8,708 bases of DNA from the NCBI RefSeq assembly GCF_000720115.1, contig NZ_JOIR01000082.1, positions 1-8,708 of the forward strand. The letters run 5' to 3'. This document shows, one piece after another, positions 1 to 6,004 of the stretch. Every line of letters begins with the position of its first letter. The first letter of the stretch is position 1. Position numbers and translations under genes: made by a program. Under the pieces are notes generated by a model. It was not told the DNA's origin and ran no database searches. It was given only the letters and a program-made list of their open reading frames with translations. The stretch is from Streptomyces sp. NRRL F-2580. GTDB taxonomy: Bacteria; Actinomycetota; Actinomycetes; Streptomycetales; Streptomycetaceae.

Positions 1-136
1 CGAATTCCGCCCACACCGAACGTGCGGGCCGGTCCCATCGTCAATTGATACCTGAGAGCTACCGTTCAAGGAGAAGGGGACGCCTGTCGTCCACGCCCAT
101 GAGCTCGACGGACCGACCAGTGCCTACGCGCCCGCG
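1..136. other. No assignable gene; edge of window downstream of the DUF6292-like gene
   Basis: This stretch lies beyond the stop codon of the minus-strand gene that ends at 137. On the plus strand, from about 56, a frame runs rightward with G/C-rich third positions (it begins ELPFKEKGTPVV), but it enters the antisense of the 137-1219 gene and I recognise no family. Another plus frame ends with a TGA near 49-51 and could be the last codons of a gene lying left of the window. I see no terminator hairpin that I would trust. Confidence 0.3.
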
Positions 137-1219
137 TCATTCCGCAACGTCAAGGTCGCAGTGCTCGTCGGCCGTTACCTTGGGGCGCTTGGTACCCCGG
201 CGCTGATCCCGCAGGGCGGCGAGCAGCTCCTCGGGGTCGGGCTTCAACCCGGTGCCCAGGTAACGGATTCCCTCCCCTTCGGGTGCCGTGTCTGTGCTCT
301 TGCCGATCGGGTGGCGTCGGCTGGTCGCGGTGCGCCATCCGAAGCGCGAGTCCCAGACCAGGGCCGGTGCCGGCTGATCGGTGTCGAGTGGAACGGCGGC
401 GGCGAGGTGTTCTCCGTCGGGCTGGCGCATCTCCACCTGGGCCTGCTGGGCGATGCCGGCCGCGGCCAGGAAGTCGGCGGTGTGCTGCAGGTACGGCTGT
501 GCGCTGCGGGCGCGCAGCTCGCGCTCGGCGACGAGGATGGCGCCGCGGTGGGTGGTGGTGGGGTAGCCCAGCTGGATGGCGGCTTCCTTCGGGTCGAGGT
601 CGGGCTGGGTCTCGATGAGGTCGGCGATCCGTCGGCCGCGAAGGGTGGCCAGGCCGGACTGTGCGGTGGGGAACTTGGTGATGCCGAGGGTGTCGGAGAC
701 GGCCTCGACGGTGACGGTGGGGTCGGCGTCCAGGAGCTTGGCGATCCGCGGCAGGATCTGGTCGCGGGGGATCATGTCGCCACTGCCTTCCCGGCGGCCG
801 CCGCCGGCGCCGCGGCCGGGGCGGTTGTTCTTGTACGCGAGGACCAGGCGGCGGGGCCAGTGCTCGGTGCCCTTGGGGCCCGCGGGCACGAGGACGACGC
901 CGGTGGTCAGGTCCGGGTCCTTCTTGTAGGTGTTCCAGGTCACGGGGGCGATGCCGAGCAGTTCGGCGGCCTCGTGGCGGTCCAGGAGGTCCTCCTCGTC
1001 GTCGACCTGGGGCAGCTCGGGGATGGGCTTGCCGGCGTAGTAGGCCTTGGTCTGCTCCGCGTCCCAGAGCTGGTTGCGGGCGCTGGGCGAGCTGATCGGC
1101 GCCGGGTGGCCTTCCGCCGCGTACGGCTTCTGGTTTCGGACGGTGACGAGCTTCTTGCCGAGGGCGTCGGCCAGGTCGGACATGGTCTGGACGTACTTCA
1201 GGCGTCCGGCGCGGATCAT
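137..1219 (-). CDS. Multi-HTH protein with DUF6292-like C-terminus, probable plasmid or mobile-element regulator
   Basis: 360 residues, intact. The frame stays open far upstream, but the start is set by an AAGGAG box 6 bases before the ATG at 1219 (protein begins MIRAGRLKYV). Four stretches look like helix-turn-helix units: residues about 12-33 (SDLADALGKKLVTVRNQ), 80-100 (RHEAAELLGIAPVTWNTYKK), 168-197 (VTVEAVSDTLGI...LRGRR) and 208-236 (DPKEAAIQLGY). Residues 134-148 are a Gly/Arg-rich linker. The C-terminal part, about 243-336, contains HLAAAVPL, LVWDSRFGWRTA and GIRYLGTGLKPDPEELLAAL, which resembles my memory of the DUF6292 family of actinobacteria. No enzymatic motif is visible, so a DNA-binding or regulatory role is inferred. 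It lies 55 bases downstream of the broken zinc-finger gene on the same strand and was probably co-transcribed with it. The HTH calls are by eye and the DUF6292 assignment is moderate. Confidence 0.8.
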   Translation of the reverse strand: MIRAGRLKYVQTMSDLADALGKKLVTVRNQKPYAAEGHPAPISSPSARNQLWDAEQTKAYYAGKPIPELPQVDDEEDLLDRHEAAELLGIAPVTWNTYKKDPDLTTGVVLVPAGPKGTEHWPRRLVLAYKNNRPGRGAGGGRREGSGDMIPRDQILPRIAKLLDADPTVTVEAVSDTLGITKFPTAQSGLATLRGRRIADLIETQPDLDPKEAAIQLGYPTTTHRGAILVAERELRARSAQPYLQHTADFLAAAGIAQQAQVEMRQPDGEHLAAAVPLDTDQPAPALVWDSRFGWRTATSRRHPIGKSTDTAPEGEGIRYLGTGLKPDPEELLAALRDQRRGTKRPKVTADEHCDLDVAE

Positions 1220-1274
1220 GTTCTTCTCCTTCATCACGGGGCGGGCGCTCGTGGCGCCCCGCCGGCCGGGGGTG

Positions 1275-1683
1275 TCAGTCGTTCGAGGGCTCGGGGAGGC
1301 AGTCGGGTTGCACGGGAGGCCGGCCTCGGCGCCGCATCCGTCGCAGGGGCGGGCGGCCCCTTCGATGAGCGGGTGGAGGTGGGCGAAGGCGCTGTCGGCG
1401 CTGGTGTGCGGGGTGAGGTTGCCGCCGGCGAGGACGTACAGGGCGTGCGGCGGGTTGCTGGTGGTGCGCGCCCGGATGCCGGCGATGTCGCCCGGGCCGG
1501 CGGCGAGTCCGGGGATCGCCAGGACGCCGGCGGCGGTGACGTCGGCCTCGGCCAGGAGCTCGGCGAGCCGGGCGAGTTCGGCCGCGGTCGGCTGCGGGGG
1601 TGGCCGGCCAGGCAGGTGCGACGGCCGCAGTCTGCGTAAAGCTGCTGGCGGGGGACGCGATGGAGAAAGACACGGGCCTCCAG
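1275..1683 (-). pseudogene. Frameshifted small Cys-rich zinc-finger-type protein
   Basis: The coding signal moves between frames. The C-terminal part carries CDGCGAEAGLPCNP and then, only in another frame, DCLPEPSND and a stop at 1275-1277. Joined, these give a C-x2-C...C-x3-C finger (PCDGCGAEAGLPCNPDC) of the kind common in small Streptomyces and phage proteins. One C is missing in the run read on the minus strand at 1305-1307. A second apparent one-base loss sits in the C-run at 1596-1600: upstream of it the best codon pattern is in a different frame (LEARVFLHRVPRQQLYADCG). The middle (TAAELARLAELLAEADV, ALYVLAGGNLTPHTSADSAF) has normal codon bias. No start codon is in frame with the N-terminal part, so the true start is unknown and the 1683 boundary is approximate. 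It is followed after 55 bases by the 360-residue HTH gene. Sequencing error is the alternative to real decay. Confidence 0.55.
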
Positions 1684-1735
1684 GGTGTTGGTGGGTGTCC
1701 GGTGCCGCGGGCTGCCACCACCCGGAAGTAAGAAA

Positions 1736-1749
1736 ACAATACCTATTGT
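1736..1749. promoter_or_regulatory. AT-rich palindrome, candidate operator
   Basis: ACAATA-CC-TATTGT is a perfect 6+2+6 inverted repeat in otherwise very GC-rich DNA, embedded in an AT-rich island at about 1729-1757. It lies just upstream of the minus-strand zinc-finger/HTH gene pair, where its promoter should be. A repressor binding site overlapping the promoter is the natural reading; autoregulation by the HTH protein encoded downstream is inference. Confidence 0.45.
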
Positions 1750-1814
1750 ATATCACTGTTGGCAAGTGGAGTGGATCCGCAACGCCGCGGCGTACGGAGT
1801 GTGTGTTTTCGGTT

Positions 1815-1859
1815 GGCCGGCGCCCTTGCCACCCGCCTCGGCGGAAGTGGGCGCCGGCC
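1815..1859 (+). terminator. Long GC-rich hairpin with T-rich tail
   Basis: GGCCGGCGCCC (1815-1825) and GGGCGCCGGCC (1849-1859) are perfect 11-base arms around a 23-base loop, followed on the plus strand by the T-rich tract CCTTCTTTTCC. This looks like a plus-strand intrinsic terminator. No intact plus-strand gene is seen upstream, so it may protect the toxin-antitoxin pair from read-through, act as an attenuator, or be left over from a lost gene. Confidence 0.45.
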
Positions 1860-1929
1860 GCCTTCTTTTCCGCCGACCACGGGGTTCCCCGGGCACCGGG
1901 TGGTCTCGGCATCCTCTTCGCCTTCCGTG

Positions 1930-1957
1930 TTCCGGTCGTGTACTCCTGCGCTAGCCT
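1930..1957 (+). promoter_or_regulatory. Weak candidate promoter for the toxin-antitoxin-like pair
   Basis: TTCCGG (1930-1935) and TAGCCT (1952-1957) are separated by 16 bases and lie about 30 bases before the antitoxin start. TAGCCT resembles the degenerate TANNNT -10 box of Streptomyces vegetative promoters; the -35 match is poor. The call rests mainly on position. Confidence 0.25.
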
Positions 1958-1987
1958 CGTTGCAGCATCTACGACTTGGAGGCCGCG

Positions 1988-2197
1988 ATGCGGATCGTCT
2001 TCGACCCGGCCGAGCAGGAGGCCCTGCGGGCCGACGCGCGGGAGATGGCTGACGGCGACCCGCAGATCGCCTACGTCCTGGAGCGCCTGGCCGGCGAGGG
2101 CGTCGATCTGGACGCCGTCACCTCCTGGGAGGACTTGCGCGAGAACCTCGGGCAGCCCCCGCTCGACGACTCCGCTCCCACCTCGCACGTCGCCTGA
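1988..2197 (+). CDS. Putative antitoxin of a type II toxin-antitoxin pair
   Basis: 69 residues, starting MRIVFDPAEQEAL. The ATG at 1988 is chosen over an in-frame TTG at 1976 because GGAGG (1978-1982) lies 5 bases before it. The protein is rich in Asp and Glu, mostly helical by eye in its first half (EQEALRADAREMADGDP, IAYVLERLAGEG), and has an acidic tail containing SWEDLRENLGQPPLDD. I see no recognisable DNA-binding fold. The antitoxin call rests on context: a small acidic first gene whose TGA shares one base with the ATG of a RelE/ParE-like second gene, the usual antitoxin-toxin layout with translational coupling. I do not recognise its family, so it may belong to an uncharacterised antitoxin type. 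Confidence 0.65.
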   Translation: MRIVFDPAEQEALRADAREMADGDPQIAYVLERLAGEGVDLDAVTSWEDLRENLGQPPLDDSAPTSHVA

Positions 2198-2448
2198 TGG
2201 GCCGCCACGCACCCAAGCGCGCCCGCATCGTCTTCTACGACGTGGCCCAGGACCAGGTCGAGAAGATGACGGAGGCCGAACGCCTCCGGCTCGACCCCGT
2301 ACTGGTGGCCGTCTCCAGGAATCCCGAGATCGGCGTGCTGTCGAAGCACGGTGCGATCCGTGAGCACCGCGAGAGCGGCGTCCGGATCCTGTACGTGCCG
2401 ACCGCCCTCGGCACCCTTGTCCTGGTCGCCTACGTCGAAACGGACTGA
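2197..2448 (+). CDS. Putative RelE/ParE-superfamily toxin
   Basis: 83 residues, beginning MGRHAPKRARIVFYDVA. The layout fits the small RelE/ParE fold: a first strand (ARIVFYDVA, residues 9-17), a helical region with charged residues (about 18-41) and a C-terminal strand pair, GVRILYVPTALGTLVLVAYVE (61-81), similar to the GVRVLYR...VVVLAV hairpin of ParE/RelE/HigB toxins. The basic residues K50, H51, R55, H57 and R58 in the KHGAIREHRE segment could serve in RNA contact, but no catalytic set can be fixed by eye. It overlaps the upstream gene by one base and is followed 34 bases later by a terminator hairpin, so the pair forms a compact operon. Known members of the superfamily cleave mRNA at the ribosome or poison gyrase; which applies here is unknown. 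Confidence 0.65.
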   Translation: MGRHAPKRARIVFYDVAQDQVEKMTEAERLRLDPVLVAVSRNPEIGVLSKHGAIREHRESGVRILYVPTALGTLVLVAYVETD

Positions 2449-2482
2449 CTCCTTCGAAGGGCCGTGAACAGCCGGCCACAGC

Positions 2483-2510
2483 AGAGCCCGGACGCGAGGT
2501 CCGGGGCTCT
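2483..2510 (+). terminator. Rho-independent-type terminator after the toxin gene
   Basis: AGAGCCCGGAC (2483-2493) pairs with GTCCGGGGCTCT (2499-2510) with one bulged base and a 5-base loop GCGAG, followed by TTGTCTT. Position and shape fit the end of the toxin-antitoxin transcript. Confidence 0.6.
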
Positions 2511-2958
2511 TGTCTTCGGGCGAGGCCCGGTCGACGATCCCTCAACTGGTGGGACGCCTTCACCGTCACGACCAGGGCGGCCAGGGTCTCCCAGGAGTGG
2601 TGCCAGCTCTGGCGTGTTGACTGCGCTATCAGGTTGATGGCGCACCCGTGCTGGGCCGGAATCCGAGCCGCCAGCAGGCCATGAACGTGGCTGGCCCATG
2701 TGTTTTGTTGGGGGCCCGACGGCGCTCGCACTCGTTCCCGAGGAGGACCGCCGCGCGTCACCTGCGTGGTGCGGGGACTACCGATGGCGCTGTCCGGGGC
2801 CGCGTGCCGTGCAGTGAATGGCGGATGCACCGCAGTCCGAGGACGCCGCTCTCACCGAGTCGGCAGACTTGTCCAACGCGCGGCAGTCACTGCTCGGCCA
2901 TCCTGCTCGGGCGGTGACGGTTGCACGTGGTCTTGGATCCGCGAGGACCGAGACCGTG
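2511..2958. other. About 450 bases without an assignable gene; possible coding remnants
   Basis: Nothing here can be named. Two opposed frames at about 2520-2690 both show G/C-rich third positions: minus strand with AINLIAQSTRQSWHHSWETL, plus strand with LNWWDAFTVTTRAARVSQEW ending at a TGA at 2689-2691. Each could be a fragment of a former gene and one must be the shadow of the other. The remainder up to the end of the helicase fragment has stops or arginine/proline-rich frames and looks non-coding. Confidence 0.3.
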
Positions 2959-3674
2959 TCACACGGGACTGCCGCCGGGGTGGTCATGGATCCAGGCCAG
3001 TTCGCCGAGGTCGAGGCAACCTCGGGCCCGGGTTACCGCAACGTAGGCCAGGCGTGCCTCTGCGTCGTCGATGGGTCCGGGTACGGGGCGGGCTTGGGCG
3101 TCGGGATCTCCAGCGTCCTTGGGCGGCCTGAAGTCGTTGCCGATCTGGACCGTTGGCCATTCGCGTCCCTTGGCCTTGTGGGCTGTGGACACGGTGACCT
3201 GCGCGTGTTGTTCGTCGACGAGTTGGCTGACTGCGGCGAGGAGTGCGCCGGGGGTGTGGGTGTCGATCAGGTCGACGAAGGGCTGGAGGTCGGCGCCGGC
3301 CGGGTCGTAGGCGGCGTAGTCCTGGAGTTCGCCCCAGGAGGAGAAGACGTCGGGAGTCTCGACGGTGTCGAGGCGGGTGGGGATGGTTTCCGTACCTTGG
3401 AGGCGGATGGGTGCCCCGGCGAGGGGGAGCCATCGGTTGGCTTCGCGGGCGAGGTGCGGGCCGAAGCGGAATGACTGCGTCAGGGCCAGGGGGACACCGT
3501 CGAAGCGAGTCATGACGTCGGTGGCGCCGCGCCAGGCGTAGATGGCCTGGGCTGAGTCTTCGACCATGACGAGATGGGCGTGTCCGCGCTGGGCGGTGAA
3601 GACCTGCTCGACGACAGGGTTGGTGTCCTGCGCTCATCCAGGAGGAGAAAGTCGGCGTCGATCTTCGGGTGCAT
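2959..3674 (-). pseudogene. UvrD/Rep-type superfamily 1 helicase, C-terminal fragment with frameshift
   Basis: Read on the minus strand, the fragment starts at 3674 with HPKIDADFLLLDE and shifts frame after DE at about 3632-3633; adding one base restores LLDEAQDTNPVVEQVF, the Walker B/motif II. It then runs through motif III (VEDSAQAIYAWRG; family members usually have GDSAQAIY), motif IV (LTQSFRFGP), motif V (VSTAHKAKGREWPTVQI) and motif VI (EARLAYVAVTRAR), ending naturally at 2959 after LAWIHDHPGG. The N-terminal half, with the Walker A ATP-binding loop, is absent: a TAG sits immediately before the first fragment codon and the sequence becomes a repeat-rich block at 3676. Loss of Walker A and a frameshift in motif II mean no working helicase can be made. 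The 202-residue downstream frame could still be translated from the ATG at 3567, but probably not usefully. Family identification is firm. Confidence 0.85.
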
Positions 3675-3675
3675 C

Positions 3676-3761
3676 TAAACCGCTGACACTCCGATGACGA
3701 CTTTCCGCTGACACTCCCCCGCAGACCATCAAACTCGCCACTGATCACAAACACTCCTCCC
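3676..3761. mobile_element. Probable mobile-element end remnant with repeated motifs
   Basis: This 86-base block lies between two copies of GTGCATC (3669-3675 and 3762-3768), which look like a target-site duplication. Inside, the 13-mer CCGCTGACACTCC occurs exactly twice (3680-3692 and 3705-3717) and its core ACACTCC a third time (3751-3757). Read on the minus strand the repeats are TGTCAGCGG preceded by GGAG. Multiple short repeats near a terminus are a feature of IS21-family ends, but no transposase remains and no matching inverted end is seen, so the family is a guess. The block coincides exactly with the point where the helicase reading frame is lost. Confidence 0.45.
3680..3717. repeat. 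13-base direct repeat, two copies 25 bases apart
   Basis: CCGCTGACACTCC at 3680-3692 and again at 3705-3717, identical. These are the strongest repeats of the probable mobile-element remnant and may be transposase binding sites. Confidence 0.7.
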
Positions 3762-3765
3762 GTGC

Positions 3766-3807
3766 ATCACCGCGCTCGCCGAGGCAGGCGTCGACTGGGC
3801 GCCGTGA
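3766..3807 (+). pseudogene. Possible 3' tail of a truncated gene
   Basis: Directly after the repeat block, the frame ITALAEAGVDWAP ends at TGA 3805-3807 with a strong G/C third-position pattern. It reads like the last codons of a real protein whose 5' part was removed at the same junction. It is too short to name, and chance is a fair alternative. Confidence 0.25.
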
Positions 3808-3992
3808 GAGGGCGGCTGCTCCTCGCGCCGGCGTCTGCGCAGTCGGCCAGCACGAGGAGCTGCGCTCTACCGCCGGAAGCCGCGTCGGGGATCCCTGATG
3901 CTGCGGTTGTCGAACGGGCCGAACCAGGCGGCCTCCCGAAGGTCGCCCACACAGCGAACGGTCCCCCGTACGGGCGGCTCGACGGGCACCCG

Positions 3993-4010
3993 CCTCCGGA
4001 CGGCCGGAGG
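3993..4010. promoter_or_regulatory. Hairpin upstream of the lipoprotein gene
   Basis: CCTCCGG (3993-3999) and CCGGAGG (4004-4010) form a perfect 7-base stem with a 4-base loop, 36 bases before the lipoprotein start. It could be an operator or a leader structure. The rest of 3808-4046 holds no gene that I can support. Confidence 0.3.
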
Positions 4011-4046
4011 ATCAGTGCGGGGACACGCGACGGGAGCCGATCAAGG

Positions 4047-5039
4047 ATGCCGAACACCGCCGGTCGCTCGAAGAGGGCGCGCATCGTCCTGTCAGGTGTG
4101 CTGCTCCTCGCCGGGGTCGTCTCGACCGGGTGCAGCGGCGAGGCCCGCGACGCCGGGCAGGGGCCTGGAGCAGGGCCCCGCCCCCAGGCGGCGCGCTCCG
4201 GCAGGGTCACCGTCGTCTACGAGGCCCAAACGGTCAAACCGGAGGACCGGCAGGCCGTGGCACTGATCCGGAACTCCCGCGTGCTGGAGCGTACGGCCGA
4301 CTGGGTGAACAGATCACTCACCCTCCCGCACGACATGGTCGTGAAGGTCACCGCCGCCGTGCCGCCCGGCGTCACCGACGCCGTCACCCAGCCCGACGGC
4401 AGGACGATCTTCGTCCCGCCACCGTTCCTGACCGAGATCGAGAAGGCCCTCGCCGACGTCGTGAAGACCGTCGAACGGCCCGCCCCGTTCCCCGCGTCCG
4501 AGTACAACACCGACGACCTGACCGTGCTGTCGACCGAATTCATCTTCGGCCACGAAATGGGCCATGCCCTTCAGCGCCAGCTCCTCCTGGCCAACCTCGG
4601 TCTCGAAGAGGACGCGGCGGACGGCTTCGCGTCCTTCTATACCGTCAACGAGGTCGGGCCGGGCCCGTCGCTGGCCGCCGCGATCCTCTTCGACGAGATC
4701 GCACGCAAGGAAGGCACGCCGACCCTGGAGGGCATGTCGAGCGACCACCCCGTTACCCAGCAGCGGGCCTTCAACTTCCTGTGCTACCTGGAGGGCAGTG
4801 ACCCGAAGAAGTACCAGCAGTCCCTGGTCGACAGCGGCTATCTCCCGAAGACCCGCGCCCCCCTCTGCCCGCAGGCGTGGGCAATGCTGGACTACGGCTG
4901 GTGGACCCAGCTCCGACCCCACTTCAGCGGGGCGTTCAGGGACCGGGGTGCCGAGGAGCAGAAGAAGGCGCACGGGCGGCTGGTCGCGGAGACACAGGCT
5001 CTGGCGAAGCGCATCGACGAGATCCGCAGCGGTCAATGA
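4047..5039 (+). CDS. Lipoprotein with DUF4344-type putative metallopeptidase domain
   Basis: 330 residues from the ATG at 4047, with GGGAG 10 bases upstream. The frame is open to 3762, but only this start gives a proper signal peptide: basic N-region (GRSKRARIV), hydrophobic core (LSGVLLLAGVV) and a lipobox STGC with the acylated cysteine at 29. After a Gly/Pro-rich linker (30-50), the mature domain contains the zinc motif HEMGH (169-173, preceded by FIFG) and EEDAADGFASFY (187-198), which should supply a further metal ligand. It also has SDHPVTQQRAFNF (232-244). This arrangement matches the DUF4344 putative metallopeptidase family; catalysis is inferred from the motifs and the substrate is unknown. 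The protein should sit on the outer face of the membrane. Its neighbours are broken genes and it has no operon partner. All key residues are present and the gene looks intact. Confidence 0.85.
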   Translation: MPNTAGRSKRARIVLSGVLLLAGVVSTGCSGEARDAGQGPGAGPRPQAARSGRVTVVYEAQTVKPEDRQAVALIRNSRVLERTADWVNRSLTLPHDMVVKVTAAVPPGVTDAVTQPDGRTIFVPPPFLTEIEKALADVVKTVERPAPFPASEYNTDDLTVLSTEFIFGHEMGHALQRQLLLANLGLEEDAADGFASFYTVNEVGPGPSLAAAILFDEIARKEGTPTLEGMSSDHPVTQQRAFNFLCYLEGSDPKKYQQSLVDSGYLPKTRAPLCPQAWAMLDYGWWTQLRPHFSGAFRDRGAEEQKKAHGRLVAETQALAKRIDEIRSGQ

Positions 5040-5160
5040 GGTAAATGACGCGTACCCCGTCGATCTCGTCCGCGTAGTCTCGCAGCAGGGTTCCGGGCAC
5101 TATCGCGGGATCGGCGCCGAGGCGGTGTGCAACGCTCCACCCACCGGCGCCGAACAGGGG
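5040..5160 (-). pseudogene. Possible minus-strand coding fragment, unassigned
   Basis: Read leftward, a frame without a convincing start gives WSVAHRLGADPAIVPGTLL followed by RDYADEIDGVRVIYLI, protein-like in composition, until it runs into the antisense of the lipoprotein gene end. I cannot name it. The plus strand also has fair codon bias here, so this may be a shadow; it is recorded because it stops exactly at a gene border. Confidence 0.25.
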
Positions 5161-5168
5161 AACAGCGA

Positions 5169-5541
5169 GTGTCCGAGACTTCCGTGTCCATCAATTCCAA
5201 CAAGGCCGTAGCCGACGGCTCCAAGATCACCCATCTCCGGCATCATGCGTGGCTACACCGGTGACAACGCCCCCGGCCGGAACGCCCGCGAGGACGGCTT
5301 CAAGGTCACCGCCGACGCCCCCTCCAGTGACTGGTCCGTCGCCATCAGCTCCAACTACAACACCCGGCCCGGCACCTTCACCCACGGCGCGGCGGTCTCC
5401 GTTCAGGTCAAGGTCATCGACGCCGACGGAAAGGAAGTCGGCGGCGAACAGACCATGCTCCAGGTGTACGCGGCGATCCGCTCCAGAACACCGGCGGCGC
5501 GTGCGCGGCCGTGGCGGTCAGCTACTCGGTCATTTCGATGA
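5169..5541 (+). pseudogene. Small beta-rich hypothetical protein, twice frameshifted
   Basis: Starts at GTG 5169 with AGGGG 8 bases upstream, giving MSETSVSINSNKAVADGSKIT. An extra C at 5230-5232 breaks the frame; removing it restores KITISGIMRGYTGDN and continues through DGFKVTADAPSSDWSVAISS, FTHGAAVSVQVKVIDADGKE and GGEQTMLQVY. At about 5472-5473 one G seems missing: the next frame reads GDPLQNTGGACAAVAVSYSV, while the unshifted frame turns into an Arg-rich tail ending at 5541. Without that second repair no proper C-terminus exists, and with it no early stop is found, so the end is lost or overlaps the convergent gene at 5522. The alternating short strands and a GSKITISG stretch suggest an Ig-like beta-sandwich of about 115 residues. 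No signal peptide. Function unknown. Confidence 0.55.
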
Positions 5542-5912
5542 GGAGCGCGGCCAGCGGCTCGGGCATCGGCACGGTCGCCTCGCGGACAACGGACAGGTGG
5601 GCAGTCCAGTCGGCGAGCGGTCCGGTGAGGTCGACGTCCGCTTCGTACAGGGTTAGTCGCCGATCGTGTCCCAGTCCAGCGGGTACTGGGCGGCGCTGCG
5701 CCATCCGCACGCGCACTCAGCCCGCAACGCCTCCGCGCGGGGGCGGCGGCCCGGCCGTCGTACGCCGACCAGTGCCTGGTCGGCGGCACGTCCGGACCAC
5801 TCCCGACGTCCAAGTACACCGGGCCCGGCTCGCTGCCGCCGACGAGTACACCCGCCGCGCCCGCGTGCGCGTCCCCGAAGTCCACCGTCCACCAGTTCCA
5901 GTCCACCCGCAC
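5522..5912 (-). pseudogene. Hypothetical protein with CxCGW motif, two single-base losses
   Basis: The best start is the GTG at 5912, with GGGAGAGG four bases upstream (protein begins MRVDWNWWTVDFGDAH). The frame runs through GGSEPGPVYLDVGSG and RHWSAYDGRAAAP, then loses one C in the run at 5739-5743, continues as AEALRAECACGWRSAAQYPL and DWDTIGD, and loses one base at 5655-5656, where a TAA results. The last part is LTLYEADVDLTGPLADWTAH, then a stretch ending PMPEPLAALLIEMTE and a TAG at 5522. The span is 391 bases; adding back two bases gives exactly 131 codons (130 residues), which supports one original gene. The CACGW segment followed by YPLDW is a Trp/Cys motif I associate with small Streptomyces proteins of unknown role. 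It is divergent from tap and convergent with the 5169 gene. Confidence 0.6.
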
Positions 5913-6004
5913 ACCGCCCTCTCCCACGTCCCTGCCCACCGGTCGGCTGGATCCCGTCTGCGACGACGTTGCCCTGCCCGCGCACGCGCCCACACCCGGG
6001 GCGG

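Noticed and set aside
161..1639. A 492-residue plus-strand ORF
   Set aside because: It is Gly/Val-rich and exactly antisense to the 360-residue HTH gene and the zinc-finger pseudogene, which carry recognisable motifs and a proper ribosome binding site.
137..2830. A single 897-residue minus-strand protein
   Set aside because: The open frame persists only because stops are rare in GC-rich DNA. A strong ribosome binding site sets a start at 1219, the 5' part crosses the antisense of the plus-strand toxin-antitoxin pair and the terminator, and its composition there is Arg/Pro-rich.
2818..3474. A 218-residue plus-strand ORF
   Set aside because: It is antisense to the helicase fragment, whose motifs III-VI are unmistakable on the other strand.
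3762..4046. N-terminal extension of the lipoprotein ORF
   Set aside because: An Arg-rich, non-coding-like stretch. Starting at 4047 places the signal peptide and lipobox at the N-terminus.
4314..5036. A 240-residue minus-strand ORF
   Set aside because: Shadow of the metallopeptidase gene; no ribosome binding site or known motif.
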